Source of the DNA: Macrostomum hystrix
Lineage: Eukaryota > Platyhelminthes > Macrostomidae
Length of the DNA: 64,000 bases
Reading direction: 5' to 3'
Assembly (NCBI GenBank): GCA_950097015.1
Contig: CATNEN010000001.1
Coordinates: forward strand, 10,015,001-10,079,000
Below the pieces are notes generated by a model that saw only the letters and a list, made by a program, of their open reading frames with translations, was not told where the DNA came from and did not search any database. A program made the translations under genes and the position numbers. Below, in pieces: positions 22,301 through 33,080 of this stretch; the first letter of the stretch is position 1, and every line of letters begins with the position of its first letter.

Positions 22301-25300
22301 TTATGTTAACTGCGTGATCAAATTGTCCCAGTTGAATAGCCCAGTCAGCAACTCGAGCACGGTGGCCATCAACAAGTTCAAAACGGAAGTCGCCTATCGA
22401 TTGGAAGAACTGTGCTGCTTCTAACAACCTCTCTTGTTCGAACACCAAGTCAAGTGCTGCATGAAGGCAATGGTCTGCCACTGTCACCTCAACCAAACCT
22501 TTGATGAGTTCAGCAGCCCTTCTAGTTGAACCCTGTCGGATCATTTGCCTCGTCTGATCAGCGCAAAAGCATGCCTTCGAGTTCTGATCCCACAGTCCAT
22601 TAATGAATCGATGTGCAGATGCCAGCAAGTCCATATTGAGACTCACCGCTGCTGCTAACTTGCAGTACTTGTTCCTCAGTTGTTTATCAGGGCCAAGCAT
22701 CTCAAGCGCTTCGATCCAGACAGCTGGTTGGATACTTCGGACAAAGTATTCAAGGTGTTGGCCATTTTTATCAGTGCGAGACAAAAGAATGGCTTCGATG
22801 AGACAAACGGACTGCAAGTCGTCTGACAAGGTAGAAAGGAAGCGGCAAGCTTGATTTGAGCAGCCATGCTCAACTGCTGTCCTCACGGCATAGATACAAC
22901 AGTTCCTGTACATTTGAGAGTCGTCAGTAAAGGATAGTATGACTCCAACAGTAGCCATGTCTCCGATAGAAGCTGCACCATGGACTCCGACGAGCGGCTT
23001 TGGAAATTCCAACTGAGTCGCAATCTTAACGCAGCACTGTCTTCTGATGTGCGCATCTCGAATGTCACCAAGAACTGACTTTGCAAGGTCTAGGTAGCCG
23101 CCTCTTGCTGCCAGTATGGCACACTTTGAAGCTGTTGTGTCTCGCGCCAGCTCATTGTCTGCTAGGCACAGAAGAATTCGCTGAGCCTTCTCTAAGTGCC
23201 CACCAGAAGCAGCAATTTTTGCCTCTTTCACGCACCATTTATTCCTAATTCTGCTTTCACTAATCATTCCAACTGTTTCGCAAGCTTCATCCACATGACC
23301 TGTACTGACCTCTTCGCTGGCTTTTGTGCAGAAGCAATAATCTAGGTTTAGAGTTGCAATCGAGCTCCAGTTAGGGTCGGGTGAGAGTTTGGTTCTTGAG
23401 CACCACCTGATCGCTTCGCTTGTGTTTTTTATGCTGCGCACAAAGAGAGTCACCATCTCATCTTGCCTGCAATCCAGCGCGAACTGTGCAGCATCCAGCA
23501 GGCATCGTGTCTGCTCTTCTGCATTAGAAATGCTTTCGGCTACGACCTTAGCATTGTGCCAGAGCCGTCGACTAAAGAGCAGCTTTGCAGTATGAATTCG
23601 GAGGCCGTCCTTCAGCCTGGGCTCGTCGGTGTCATCCAACAAAGACTGAAAAATCGGCAGTAGAATTCCTGTTCGCTGAGCCTCCACTTCCAGTGGGCTT
23701 GCATTGCAGCACTTCATTCCTTCGTCTGGCTGCTCAGCGTGCTGCATTTCAACTACCTGCGCTGTCTGCTGCTCGGCAGGGCAACACCGAGTGCACTGAT
23801 CACAGGTGTGAATTATTGTGCGCCAGCTAATCGATACTCTCAGTCCGGTTGGCATCGCCATTAAAAGCTGGTTAGTGCAATTTCTGCAGCTTGATATGCT
23901 ACTCAGAGCGCTGTCTAAAACGCTTTGCTTTCTAGCCAAACCAGAAGCCTTTGAAATCACTGCAGCCGTCTCTGGCCAGTTTCCATGCTCAGCCGCAATC
24001 TTTGCTAATTTTTCGCAAAAGGAATCAATCAAGTTACCTGAAACTCTTAATTCAACCCATCTTGCCATTATACTGCTTGCAGTTTGCCAGTTTTTCTTTC
24101 GGGCCGCAGCCAATACCGACATCTCGAAGCAGCTATCGCGAGCTCTTTGAGTGTTGAGGCGGCCAAAGAAGTCTAGAAAGATCTCAAAATGACTCATGGA
24201 GGCTGCTAACTTGGCAGTTTCACAGCATCTGCAAATCCTGACTTGTGCGTCAGTGCTTTGGTTGAAGCTCAGACTCCAACATTCATTGGCTAATTGTTGC
24301 CAGCCCTTGAGGGCTGAGAGAAGAACTAGATTCCAGCAGTGCTCTTTCCTGGTGTCATCGTTGCTGATTTCTTGAAGTAGACGCACTGCAGTAGTGATAT
24401 TTTCGGAACTAATAGCTTCTTGAGCCACTCGAATCAGAGCCTGGTCTCTCAGTGAAGTCACTTGGATCCCGTTGAGTAGCCTGAGAGTCGAGAATGTTAA
24501 CAGGAATTCGGTTAGTTAGCTTTTGCGGCAAAACAGTCCAGTACATTAGCATGCTTTCATGAATGAATTCGGCCGACGTCGTGTCCTGTGGAAGATCGCA
24601 TTCTATTAAAAACCGATTAATGACTTCTGTCGATTTGTTTACAGCGGTAACCAAAAGTAAAGAGGTGGATACTTTTTGACCTTCAGTCACCCTTACGTGC
24701 TTCCTTCTAGTAGTCTTTGTTCTCATCACTGCAGCCAAGCAAACCAATGCGTCGATTGTAATCCAATGAGTTACTGGGAAACTATTTCAGAACTATTCAG
24801 AACTCAAGAACTATTTGACAGAAGTCATTAATCGGGTTTTAATAGAATGCGATCTTTCACAGGACACGACGTCGGCCGAATTCATTCATGAATTTACTTG
24901 TAATTTACTCGAAAGACGAATTCTACGGTGTGACAAATTGTACGGCAATAAACTTGGGCTAAGCTAAAAGTCTCGCGCATTTGAAAGCGTTTGCTCTCAA
25001 CTCACCTCAAAGCGTATTCTTCATACTCCGTCATTTTTACTGCCTTCAGTGCCAGATCCACAATGACTTCCGGCTGACCTTCAGGCAGCAAGCACCAATC
25101 TAGGAGTTGTCGTTGACCCAGTTTGAAGCCGCCATCGTTCAGCACAGACCGGCTGATGTCGCCAATGCATCTCTCCTGGATCTGACGATCTCTAATCGCT
25201 GCAACTATGGTCGCCGGTTCAAGTCTCACAGATGACAGCGAATCGATTCGAGTTGTGCCTTCGCTGTTAAGCTCAACTTCCGGCAGGCACGCAGACAAGT

Positions 25301-25343
25301 TGCTGCGGCCTGTGCAGATGTCCTCCACGATGCTTGTGTTCAT
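19396..25343 (-). CDS. Alpha-solenoid / ankyrin / Mab-21 (cGAS-like) protein, four exons
   Basis: Exons on the minus strand are 25343-25006, 24480-21403, 21271-20907 and 20735-19396. Introns are GT-AG with matching phases 2, 2 and 1, giving about 1706 aa. Residues about 90-1000 are ~33-35-residue helical repeats (A-x-x-G-x-x-x-x-A patterns), TPR-like but not assignable to one Pfam family. About three ankyrin repeats occupy 1040-1138, including GLTALMMTAKHG and GFTALSWACIKG. Residues 1160-1706 form a Mab-21-type nucleotidyltransferase: G1197-S-F-S-E, D1219/D1221 in DSDIDW, and the likely third acid D1278 in TDLCFAFPC, followed by the helical Mab-21 C-terminus. All three catalytic acids appear present, so activity is possible; cGAS-like members make cyclic dinucleotides. 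The start ATG at 25343 is the first in the exon, but the frame runs upstream, so another 5' exon is possible. The first ~90 residues are unrecognised. Domains are well supported; function is inferred. Confidence 0.85.
24556..24892. repeat. 76-bp inverted duplication in intron 1 of the Mab-21 gene
   Basis: Positions 24556-24631 and 24817-24892 are reverse complements of each other over 76 bp with two mismatches, separated by 185 bp. Both lie in the intron between exons 1 and 2. The proximal arm falls in a minus-strand frame of 112 residues that is open into exon 2 in another phase. Confidence 0.85.
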
Positions 25344-25419
25344 CGAGTGGCGTTGACAATACCCGGCCACGGTGGAGCCCTTGTTGAAGATAATTTTTAT
25401 ATTAATAGTTTCACGCAAA

Positions 25420-25800
25420 ATTTAAGCAAAATGCATGCAGTGGTGCAGTGGTTAGTTAAGTACTTTTGAAAGCATTGCGTCAGCTCCAGTTTCAGCTGCC
25501 AATTAAAACACCAAGAAAACTGCCAAGACAAACAGTTTGTTTATCTTCAAAAATTAACTTAAATGTGTTGTCCAGCCAATTTTGGCTAGTAAAAACAGGA
25601 TATATTTTATTTCTCAGAACAAGCGTACCTTACAAGACAAATTTAAGAGGCTTCTAAGTAGGAGAAAGTCATCGCTGAAGCTTAAGAAGTCCAGGTAATG
25701 CCACTTTAATTTTGCGGCGGGTTTCAAATATACGGATAGCGTTTCGTTGATTTGTTCCTTTTAACTTGCGCAAAATGTTCCAAGACTTTTTTTACTTTTA
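25420..25800. other. Spacer between the Mab-21 and DSL genes
   Basis: No supported gene. A short tRNA-like stretch (GTGGTGCAGTGGTTAG near 25441) resembles a pol III A box, but no convincing B box follows. I looked for EGF-encoding exons of the DSL gene here on the minus strand and found none. Confidence 0.4.
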
Positions 25801-25945
25801 GACAAACTGTGCACCTGTTAGGCACGCTTAACACCTGTTAGACACACTGTTCACCTGTTAGACACACTGTTCACCTGTTAGACACACTGTACAGTAGTTA
25901 GACACACTGTACACCCGTTAGACACACTCTACACCTGTTAGACGC
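25800..25945. repeat. 20-bp tandem array
   Basis: About seven copies of CACCTGTTAGACACACTGTW lie just downstream (minus sense) of the DSL gene stop. Confidence 0.85.
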
Positions 25946-25957
25946 TTAGCACGCGCT

Positions 25958-25963
25958 TTTTAT
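25958..25963 (-). promoter_or_regulatory. Candidate poly(A) signal of the DSL gene
   Basis: Plus-strand TTTATT reads AATAAA on the minus strand, about 138 bp past the DSL stop codon. It supports the short form of the gene ending at 26101. Confidence 0.4.
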
Positions 25964-26100
25964 TAGCTGCTGTACATTATTCGCGTTTTACGTAAAGTTC
26001 ACATCACTTTTGTGTTAAGCTTTGTTTAAATAAATTAAGCTTGGGCTAATTGGCAGCCTCTTATGTACAGCTTGAATCTGGAATTCGTAGACCAAGTTTG

Positions 26101-29100
26101 TTAGCACCAAATGCACCATTCAGGGACTTTGCAATCGCTGTCAACATTCGTCCAGCCTGTAGGAGTATAAAAATGTTAAATTTGCAAGTAAAACGGAAGT
26201 TCTAAAAATAATTTTCTACGAATTGACCCTTTTAAAGAGGTTAGGCTGAGAACGGCTTCTCAGGGTAAGAGTTGTCAGAGACAGGGGGTTGTCAGGGTGA
26301 GAGTTGTCAGAGACAGGGGGCTGTCAGTGAGAGAGTTGTCAGAGACAGGGGGTTGTCAGGGTGAGAGTTGTCTGAGACAGGGGGTTGTCAGGGAGAGAGT
26401 AGAGATAGACAGTTTGTCAGGGACAGAGCGGTTTCAGTGTGAGGGTTGTCAGTTCAGGGTCGCCAGAGAAAAGCCAGCTGTCAGAGGAGGTTCGCACCAT
26501 CGAGGCAGACTTTGTCGCCGTCAGCTGAGCAGCGGTAGTGTCCATTATTGTCGTCATTATATGGGACGCATTTATTTTCGCACAGAGGTCCGTATTGATT
26601 GGCCTTACACTTGAACTGATAGTTTACCTGCAGTCTGTTGCAGGATGTGAAATCGGATGCTAATTTTTAGAAAAGCATGACTGACTGATCAGTGCGACTA
26701 GTTACTCGTAATTGGCTCAAGCAGGACGCTTACGTGCGATCCGCAGTCGAGCCGGTCAAGGTGCGATTCTGCTGGGTTCTCACAGGCTCCAGCATCAGGA
26801 CGAAGATGTCCATCAGTTGTTTCTGTTCGCCGCTCCTTTCGTCATGTTCGACGGTTACTTTGAGAAAGATATGCTTCTGAAAGCAAGGAGAAAGGCGAGA
26901 TGATTGACTGTGACAAAATCTTACTGTCCAAGCTAAACAATGCGAGAAACACTTACTAAGTCATTCATTCGAACCTCGCAAACAATGGGATTTCTCATGG
27001 CACCGATAGTTCCGTTGAATTCGATGAACTTCTTATCCGGCGGCGTGTCTCCAATTTTATATTCATTTGTTTGCCGATAATTCAAGTTCTTCAATCTGGG
27101 GAGCGGGTGTTTCAGCGCACTCTGATCGATGTGAGACACAATATAGTTACTAGAGTCAAGTAAGTAGGGCTTCTTTTAGAGAACTTAGCGGAAGTAAGAT
27201 CACTGATTTATAAAGTAACGCAATAAGAACTAATGCTGAGTAAAGTAGCGGAAGTAGGAATACTGAATAAAGTAATAAGTAATAAAGTAATAAAGTAGCG
27301 GAAATATGATTAGTGATAGATAAGGTAGCGGAAATATGATTAGTGACAGATAAAGTAGCGGAAATATGATTAGTGATAGAAAAAGTAGCGGAAATATGAT
27401 TAGTGACAGATAAAGTAGCGGAAATATGATTAGTGTTAGATAAAGTAGCGGAAATATGATTTGTGTTAGATAAAGTAGCGGAAATATGCTCAGTGATAGA
27501 TAAGGAAGCGGAAATATGATTAGTGATAGAAAAAGTAGCGGAAATATGATTAGTGACAGATAAAGTAGCGGAAATATGATTAGTGCTAGATAAAGTAGCG
27601 GATATATGATTAGTGACAGATAAGGTAGCGGAAATATGATTAGTGACAGATAAAGTAGCGGAAATATGATTAGTGACAGATAAAGTAGCGGAAATATGAT
27701 TAGTGATAGATAAAGTAGCGGAAATATGCTTAGTGATAGATAAGGTAGCGGAAATATGATTAGTGACAGATAAGGTAGCGGAAATATGATTAGTGACAGA
27801 TAAAGTAGCGGAAATATGATTAGTGACAGATAAAGTAGCGGAAATATGATTAGTGATAGATAAGGTAGCGGAAATATGATTAGTGACAGATAAAGTAGCG
27901 GAAATATGATTAGTGATAGATAAAGTAGCGGAAATATGATTAGTGACAGATAAAGTAGCGGAAATATGATTAGTGATAGATAAAGTAGCGGAAATATGAT
28001 TTGTGTTAGATAAAGTAGCGGAAATATGATTAGTGATAGATAAAGTAGCGGAAATATGATTAGTGACAGATAAAGTAGCGGAAATATGATTAGTGATAGA
28101 TAAAGTAGCGGAAATATGATTTGTGTTAGATAAAGTAGCGGAAATATGCTTAGTGACAGATAAAGTAGCGGAAATATGATTAGTGATAGATAAGGTAGCG
28201 GAAATATGATTAGTGTTAGATAAAGTAGCGGAAATATGATTAGTGTTAGATAAAGTAGCGGAAATATGATTAGTGTTAGATAAAGTAGCGGAAATATGAT
28301 TAGTGTTAGATAAAGTAGCGGAAATATGCTTAGTGATAGATAAGGTAGCGGAAATATGATTAGTGATAGATAAAGTAGCGGAAATATGATTAGTGACAGA
28401 TAAAGTAGCGGAAATATGATTAGTGATAGATAAAGTAGCGGAAATATGATTAGTGACAGATAAAGTAGCGGAAATATGATTAGTGACAGATAAAGTAGCG
28501 GAAATATGATTAGTGATAGATAAAGTAGCGGAAATATGATTAGTGTTAGATAAAGTAGCGGAAATATGATTAGTGTTAGATAAAGTAGCGGTTTTAGAAT
28601 TGCTAACGGATAAATGATTGCAACCAGGAGTACCAATTATTAATAGCAGGGACTATTAAATAAAAGAGCCACTAAAATGCACAAGTACAATGAAAATTAA
28701 CGTTCCGTTACCCATCGTTGGATTCGCGAATAACTTCAAAGCGAAACACGGCGTTGCACTTGAGTTTCTTGTTAGTGGGCGACAGACTGACGATGCTGCA
28801 CGGCTCTCCATTGACCAGAGCGAGATTGGGATTTTCGTAACGAATTATTTCAATTTTCAAGTCCGAGCTGATTATCGACTCCCTGGCGCAGTCTGGCCCA
28901 CCCGACTGGCCCTGACGATACAGGGTTTGGGAAACTGATTCTCTACATTGGCGAACACCCATTTTAAGCGTTTCAATATGCAATCAGGCCGCCATAGGAC
29001 GCCAGAACCTACTTGGTTTGATGATTGAACAGCTGAAACTAGCCTTGCAGAGATGAGACAGGGGGAGATGAGACACGGAAGAGATGAGACACAGGAGAGA

Positions 29101-30125
29101 TGAGACACTGGAGAGATGAGACAGGGGAGAGATGAGACACTGGAGAGATGAGACACAGGAGAGATGAGACACTGGAGAGATGAGACAGGGGAGAGATGAG
29201 ACACGGGAGAGATGACGCACGGCATAGATGACACACGGCATAGATGAGACACGGCAGAGATGAGACACGGCAGAGATGAGACAGGGGAGAGATGAGACAC
29301 GAGAGAGAGATGAGACAGGGGAGAGATGAGACACGGGAGAGATGAGACAGGGGAGAGATGAGACAGGGGAGAGATGAGACAGGGGAGAGATGATCGACAG
29401 GGGAGAGATGAGACAGGGGAGAGATGATCGACAGGGAAGAGATGAGACAGGGGAGAGATGATCGACAGGGGAGAGATGAGACAGGGGAGAGATGAGACAG
29501 GGGAGAGATGAGACAGGGGAGAGATGAGACAGGGGAGAGATGAGACAGGGGAGAGATGATCGACAGGGGAGAGATGAGACAGGGGAGAGATGATCGACAG
29601 GGGAGAGATGAGACAGGGGAGAGATGAGACACAGGAGAGATGAGACAGGGGAGAGATGAGACAGGGGAGAGATGAGACAGGGGAGAGATGAGACACAGGA
29701 GAGATGAGACAGGGGAGAGATGAGACAGGGGAGAGATGAGACAGGGGAGAGATGAGACAGGGGAGAGATGAGACAGGGGAGAGATGATCGACAGGGGAGA
29801 GATGAGACAGGGGAGAGATGATCGACAGGGGAGAGATGAGACAGGGGAGAGATGAGACAGGGGAGAGATGAGACAGGGGAGAGATGAGACAGGGGAGAGA
29901 TGAGACAGGGGAGAGATGAGACAGGGGAGAGATGAGACACAGGAGAGATGAGACAGGGGAGAGATGAGACAGGGGAGAGATGAGACAGGGGAGCATATTT
30001 AAGCATATTTAAAAGACATTTCTTATGGAGACGGACTAATGCACTTGTCCACTTACATGAGCAGCTGATATCCAGAACAGAGCGCTGATAACTAAGACAG
30101 AGTATTGAAAGGAGAGGGCCCGCAT
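26101..30125 (-). CDS. Secreted DSL-domain Notch-ligand-like protein, six exons, no EGF repeats
   Basis: Minus-strand exons are 30125-30057, 28911-28712, 27095-26957, 26876-26734, 26634-26498 and 26156-26101. Phases 0, 2, 0, 2 and 1 agree at every junction, giving 247 aa. Exon 1 encodes a signal peptide (MRAL...ISAAH). Exons 2-4 match the MNNL (Notch-ligand N-terminal) region, including DLKIEIIRYEN, a cysteine pair and FLKVTVEHDE. Exon 5 and the start of exon 6 encode a DSL domain with cysteines at 193, 202, 206, 219, 227 and 238, including NGHYRC and KVCLDGW. The frame then stops after PEWCIWC, with no EGF repeat or transmembrane helix. Canonical Delta/Jagged ligands continue with EGF repeats and a membrane anchor. 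If this is the full product it would be a diffusible Notch modulator. Alternative donors within exon 6 (GTGCAT near 26116, GTGCTA near 26107) could extend it to exons I cannot find. Three introns contain minisatellites. Confidence 0.8.
26262..26400. repeat. 32-bp tandem array in DSL intron 5
   Basis: About four copies of a 32-bp unit containing GAGTTGTCAGAGACAGGGGG followed by TTGTCAGGGTGA. Confidence 0.85.
27270..28590. repeat. 30-bp minisatellite in DSL intron 2
   Basis: About 44 copies of a 30-bp unit (AAAGTAGCGGAAATATGATT plus AGTGACAGAT) with ACA/ATA/TTA and ATTAG/CTTAG/TTTG variants. Periodicity is exact to the base for over 1.2 kb. The 468-residue minus frame of SLIIFPLLYL repeats is a product of the 30-bp period and is not called as a gene. 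Confidence 0.95.
29049..29997. repeat. 16-bp minisatellite in DSL intron 1
   Basis: About 58 copies of the same GAGACAGGGGAGAGAT unit as at 15163-17935, with an additional 18-bp variant carrying GATCGACAGGGG. The half toward 29.0 kb has diverged (CACGG, CACTGG) and the half toward 30.0 kb is homogeneous. Confidence 0.95.
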
Positions 30126-30359
30126 TCTTGTGGCTTATCCGGGTTAATTTGCAAGCCGAAAATGGTTTTAGTTCAGCTCATCGATTATGCTCTGTGCAGC
30201 CCGCAGATCCTATATACACTAGATGGTTCACTCAATGCTTAATTTTGTTCTGTCTATGGTTGGAATCGAACTTAGCTAATCTTAGAAATTATGTATGCTA
30301 TATAGTGTACGAGCGTATGTAGGATCTACGAGCGTATGGGTGGTGCGTTAATGTTAAAC

Positions 30360-30409
30360 CCAAGGACAACTTAATAACTTAATAACATGATTTATTAAGT
30401 TGTCCTTGG
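30360..30409. repeat. 18-bp-arm hairpin
   Basis: CCAAGGACAACTTAATAA at 30360-30377 pairs with its reverse complement at 30392-30409 across a 14-bp loop. It lies upstream of the DSL gene. Confidence 0.8.
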
Positions 30410-30502
30410 TTAAACCTAAATTACTAATGAACTCATCCATATGAAATCCATACTTTTCAAGCTATAAGTAGCATCATCAGATTTTATAGTACTTGTTTAT
30501 AG

Positions 30503-30740
30503 TAACACACTAAAAGTGGGGAACGAACCTCGCGCTGGCAGACCGAGACCGGTTTCTGGCTTGTTTGCCTTCGTCATTCAACCATAGCCACACGCCGTCC
30601 TCTCTCACCACTCTTAGTATGCACAGAAGTCTTTTTTAAGCTTTCCATTTTATGGCGATACTTTTTTAGTGTTATGTGAGAGTTTTGCAGTCAAATCTTT
30701 GCTTTTCTACTGTTGTCAGTAGTCTGAATTGTATCTCTCA
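30503..30740 (-). mobile_element. Dispersed repeat family B, copy 2
   Basis: About 90% similar by eye to 9311-9542 over the full length. Read on the minus strand it has GAGGTTCGTTCCCC, a good pol III B-box match, and GGCTATGGTTGAA, a weak A-box match about 50 bp upstream. This makes a tRNA-derived SINE plausible. Confidence 0.7.
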
Positions 30741-30889
30741 AAGTACTGAAATAGAACACAAAGCAGTAGCAACAGGATACATAATAAACACCAACGTCAC
30801 ACCTCTTCTAACCTGGCATCTTGCCAACACAAGTCAGTATCGTCTTGAAATACAAGCGTAGGAGCGATGATGCGTTATATGGGATATGG

Positions 30890-31015
30890 ACATTGGGATG
30901 TCAACAGTGGGATAGAAACTGTGTGATAGAAACAGTGGGATGTGGACAGTGGGATATGGACAGTGGGATATGGACAGTGGGATGTGGACAGTGGGATATG
31001 GACAGTGGGAAATAA
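30890..31015. repeat. 14-bp tandem array
   Basis: About eight copies of GTGGGATATGGACA with small variants. Confidence 0.85.
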
Positions 31016-31019
31016 AGTT

Positions 31020-32239
31020 TAATAGGGATAGTGAGATAAGGACAGTGTAGTAGGGGCAGAGTAATATGGACTCATCTACTCATTCCCATCCCACTCTTAT
31101 TTATGCGCGATAGAAATTGTCAGTACGATGTACTTGAGAAGAGCGATGTTCGTTCAAGGGGAAATAACTAAATGATCGAATTTTGATTCGGACCGTCTCT
31201 TAATACTTCGCGTCTTCTACACTAACGCAGTTTATTTTTGTTTCGTGGAATGAAACGAGCAGCCAATCCCCAGGCATGGGCACAGACTACGCCTGTCGCA
31301 TAGGCGGGCTCACCTCACGCGATTATTCTGTGGGCTGGTGGGCCTGGCTCACCATGATGCGAGGTCGCCTAGGCTGGACCAGCTCTCATGGGTTCCGTAC
31401 ATTCATGTATTGGGGCAAGACATTGTTGCCAAGATATAATCTCTGGGGTTTGGTCTTCTCTGGGGTTTTAGAAGCACTGTTGTTTCGTTTTCGGCGAACT
31501 CTGGAAAGAACCAAAAAAAGAATCGAACTCGAGAAGATACGCTCGTACAATACTAAGCGAGCGAGGTGGCCGTTGCCTACGCTATGAAAAAACAAGGTCA
31601 TGAAACTGATACAAAAAAATGATAGCGTCGTTGATCGATAAGCAGATTGTCATTTGATTATGGCATTTGATAATTTTCATTTTGGGTCATGAAGTTATGC
31701 ATCCCCTTATTTCCCTTACCAAGCTGGGTAAAAGCAAAAAGTTAACGAATAGCTCATAAAAAATAAATAAAAAATATATGGAAATCAAAATAAATTGAAG
31801 ATAACTGAACTAAGCAACACTGACTGAGATTTCTCAGGTGTCTGTTGCTGCTGTCTCTCTACAACTTAACATTTAAACAAATAAATTAATTTTCACGTAT
31901 CAACGTAATGGTGAAAAAACCACTCAGTACGATTCCTTTTATCGATAAATCACCACCTTTAATTGATGACATCGAGGTAACAATAATATAGGAAATATCG
32001 TACTAAAGCAATAAAATATGCATTGTTAGAGAAGCATATAGAGCGGCAATATTTTACTTCCGTTCGTTAAATTATTTTTTCTTTTGAAAATAACAGCTGA
32101 CGACAAATAAACGTGTTTAACGGTGTTTAAAGGTAAAGACGGTCAGGAGTGTGGTCAGTAATTATGAAATGGTTAAATTACTGCACATTTTTACATTGTG
32201 CAAATATATAATAGCATGCGCACCCGATATGCAACCGTC
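31020..32239. other. Spacer with one tRNA-like segment
   Basis: No gene is supported. A 103-residue plus frame at 31276-31587 has no recognisable family. On the minus strand, 31505-31590 contains CGTAGGCAACGG (A-box-like) and GAGTTCGATTC (B-box-like) at roughly tRNA spacing. It may be the head of another SINE. Confidence 0.35.
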
Positions 32240-32500
32240 TAGCCCTTATACGGCGCGTAAAAATGGGGGCGACTAGACTGCGGCTGCGGCACGCACGTCG
32301 TTCAGCCGTGCCGTAACTCAGTCTAGTAGTGTTTTTCTGTGCTTTGCTCTACGAAACTAAATTTCTGAAATGTATCATGTACGTCTATCGTAAATTGTAT
32401 TAAATTAGTAATTCTAAAGAGAGCTCTCTAGAAAATATTGAAAACAGGACGAAACAATTTTCATGAAAATATTGCCAAGGGGCAAGGGGGCCATGGCCCC
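32240..32500. repeat. Diverged duplicated segment, copy 1
   Basis: The block containing CTCAGTCTAGTAGTGTTTTT, CTGTGCTTTGCTC and ATTGTAAATTGTATTAAA, followed by a TCTAGAAAA...ATATTG block, recurs in the same order at 33470-33840. Confidence 0.65.
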
Positions 32501-33080
32501 CTCAGAAGCAAGATGAAGTTGCCGAATGCATTGACTGGGTATAGACTCAAATGACTCAAATAGTTGGTGAGGCAACTTGAGCAACTTGAGCCGATAAGGT
32601 CTTGACTTGAGCCAACAGTCAATTTTAGACCATAGACATACATATGCCACGTCATGCCAACTCGTCCGTTGCATTACTGGGCTTTTGGCACCATTTTGAA
32701 ATTGAAAAATAATATAACGAACGGAACTCCACCATAGCCGTTATTTGCTGTCCCTTGAATTTTAGGTAATGATCCAGAGATTTTAACATCATAGAATCTT
32801 TACTTTAAACTTTAAAAATAATTTTTTTATTTTGAAAGTCCCTTTTTTCAAAGATGTAAATTAATAAATTAAATTTATCAATTTTGTTCCAGTTCCAGCT
32901 ATGAAACTGTGGTTGGTTTTTACTTTTTTCTGACATAATAAAGAACTTGTGCTGCCAGTTTAATTTCTTTGAAATGGGTCCTTTTTTATTTTTTAGAAAA
33001 AAATGCTTGCCCTGATCTAGTGTCCACTCATTGTCCCCATTTATGTCCACTCACACCCTATACAGTGTTGTCTGTCCTTG

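Noticed and set aside
25006-25418. Exon at 25006-25343 as the 3' end of the DSL gene
   Set aside because: No EGF or membrane features, and its splice donor and phase join perfectly to the solenoid exon at 24480.
27230-28636. 468-residue minus-strand frame of SLIIFPLLYL repeats
   Set aside because: Produced by an exact 30-bp (multiple of three) period inside an intron; no start context or family.
28872-30006. Minus-strand frames of 340-374 residues
   Set aside because: Minisatellite translation; only the tail end past 28911 overlaps a real exon, in a different frame.
31276-31587. 103-residue plus frame
   Set aside because: No recognised family, Trp-rich opening and basic end; overlaps a tRNA-like stretch on the other strand.
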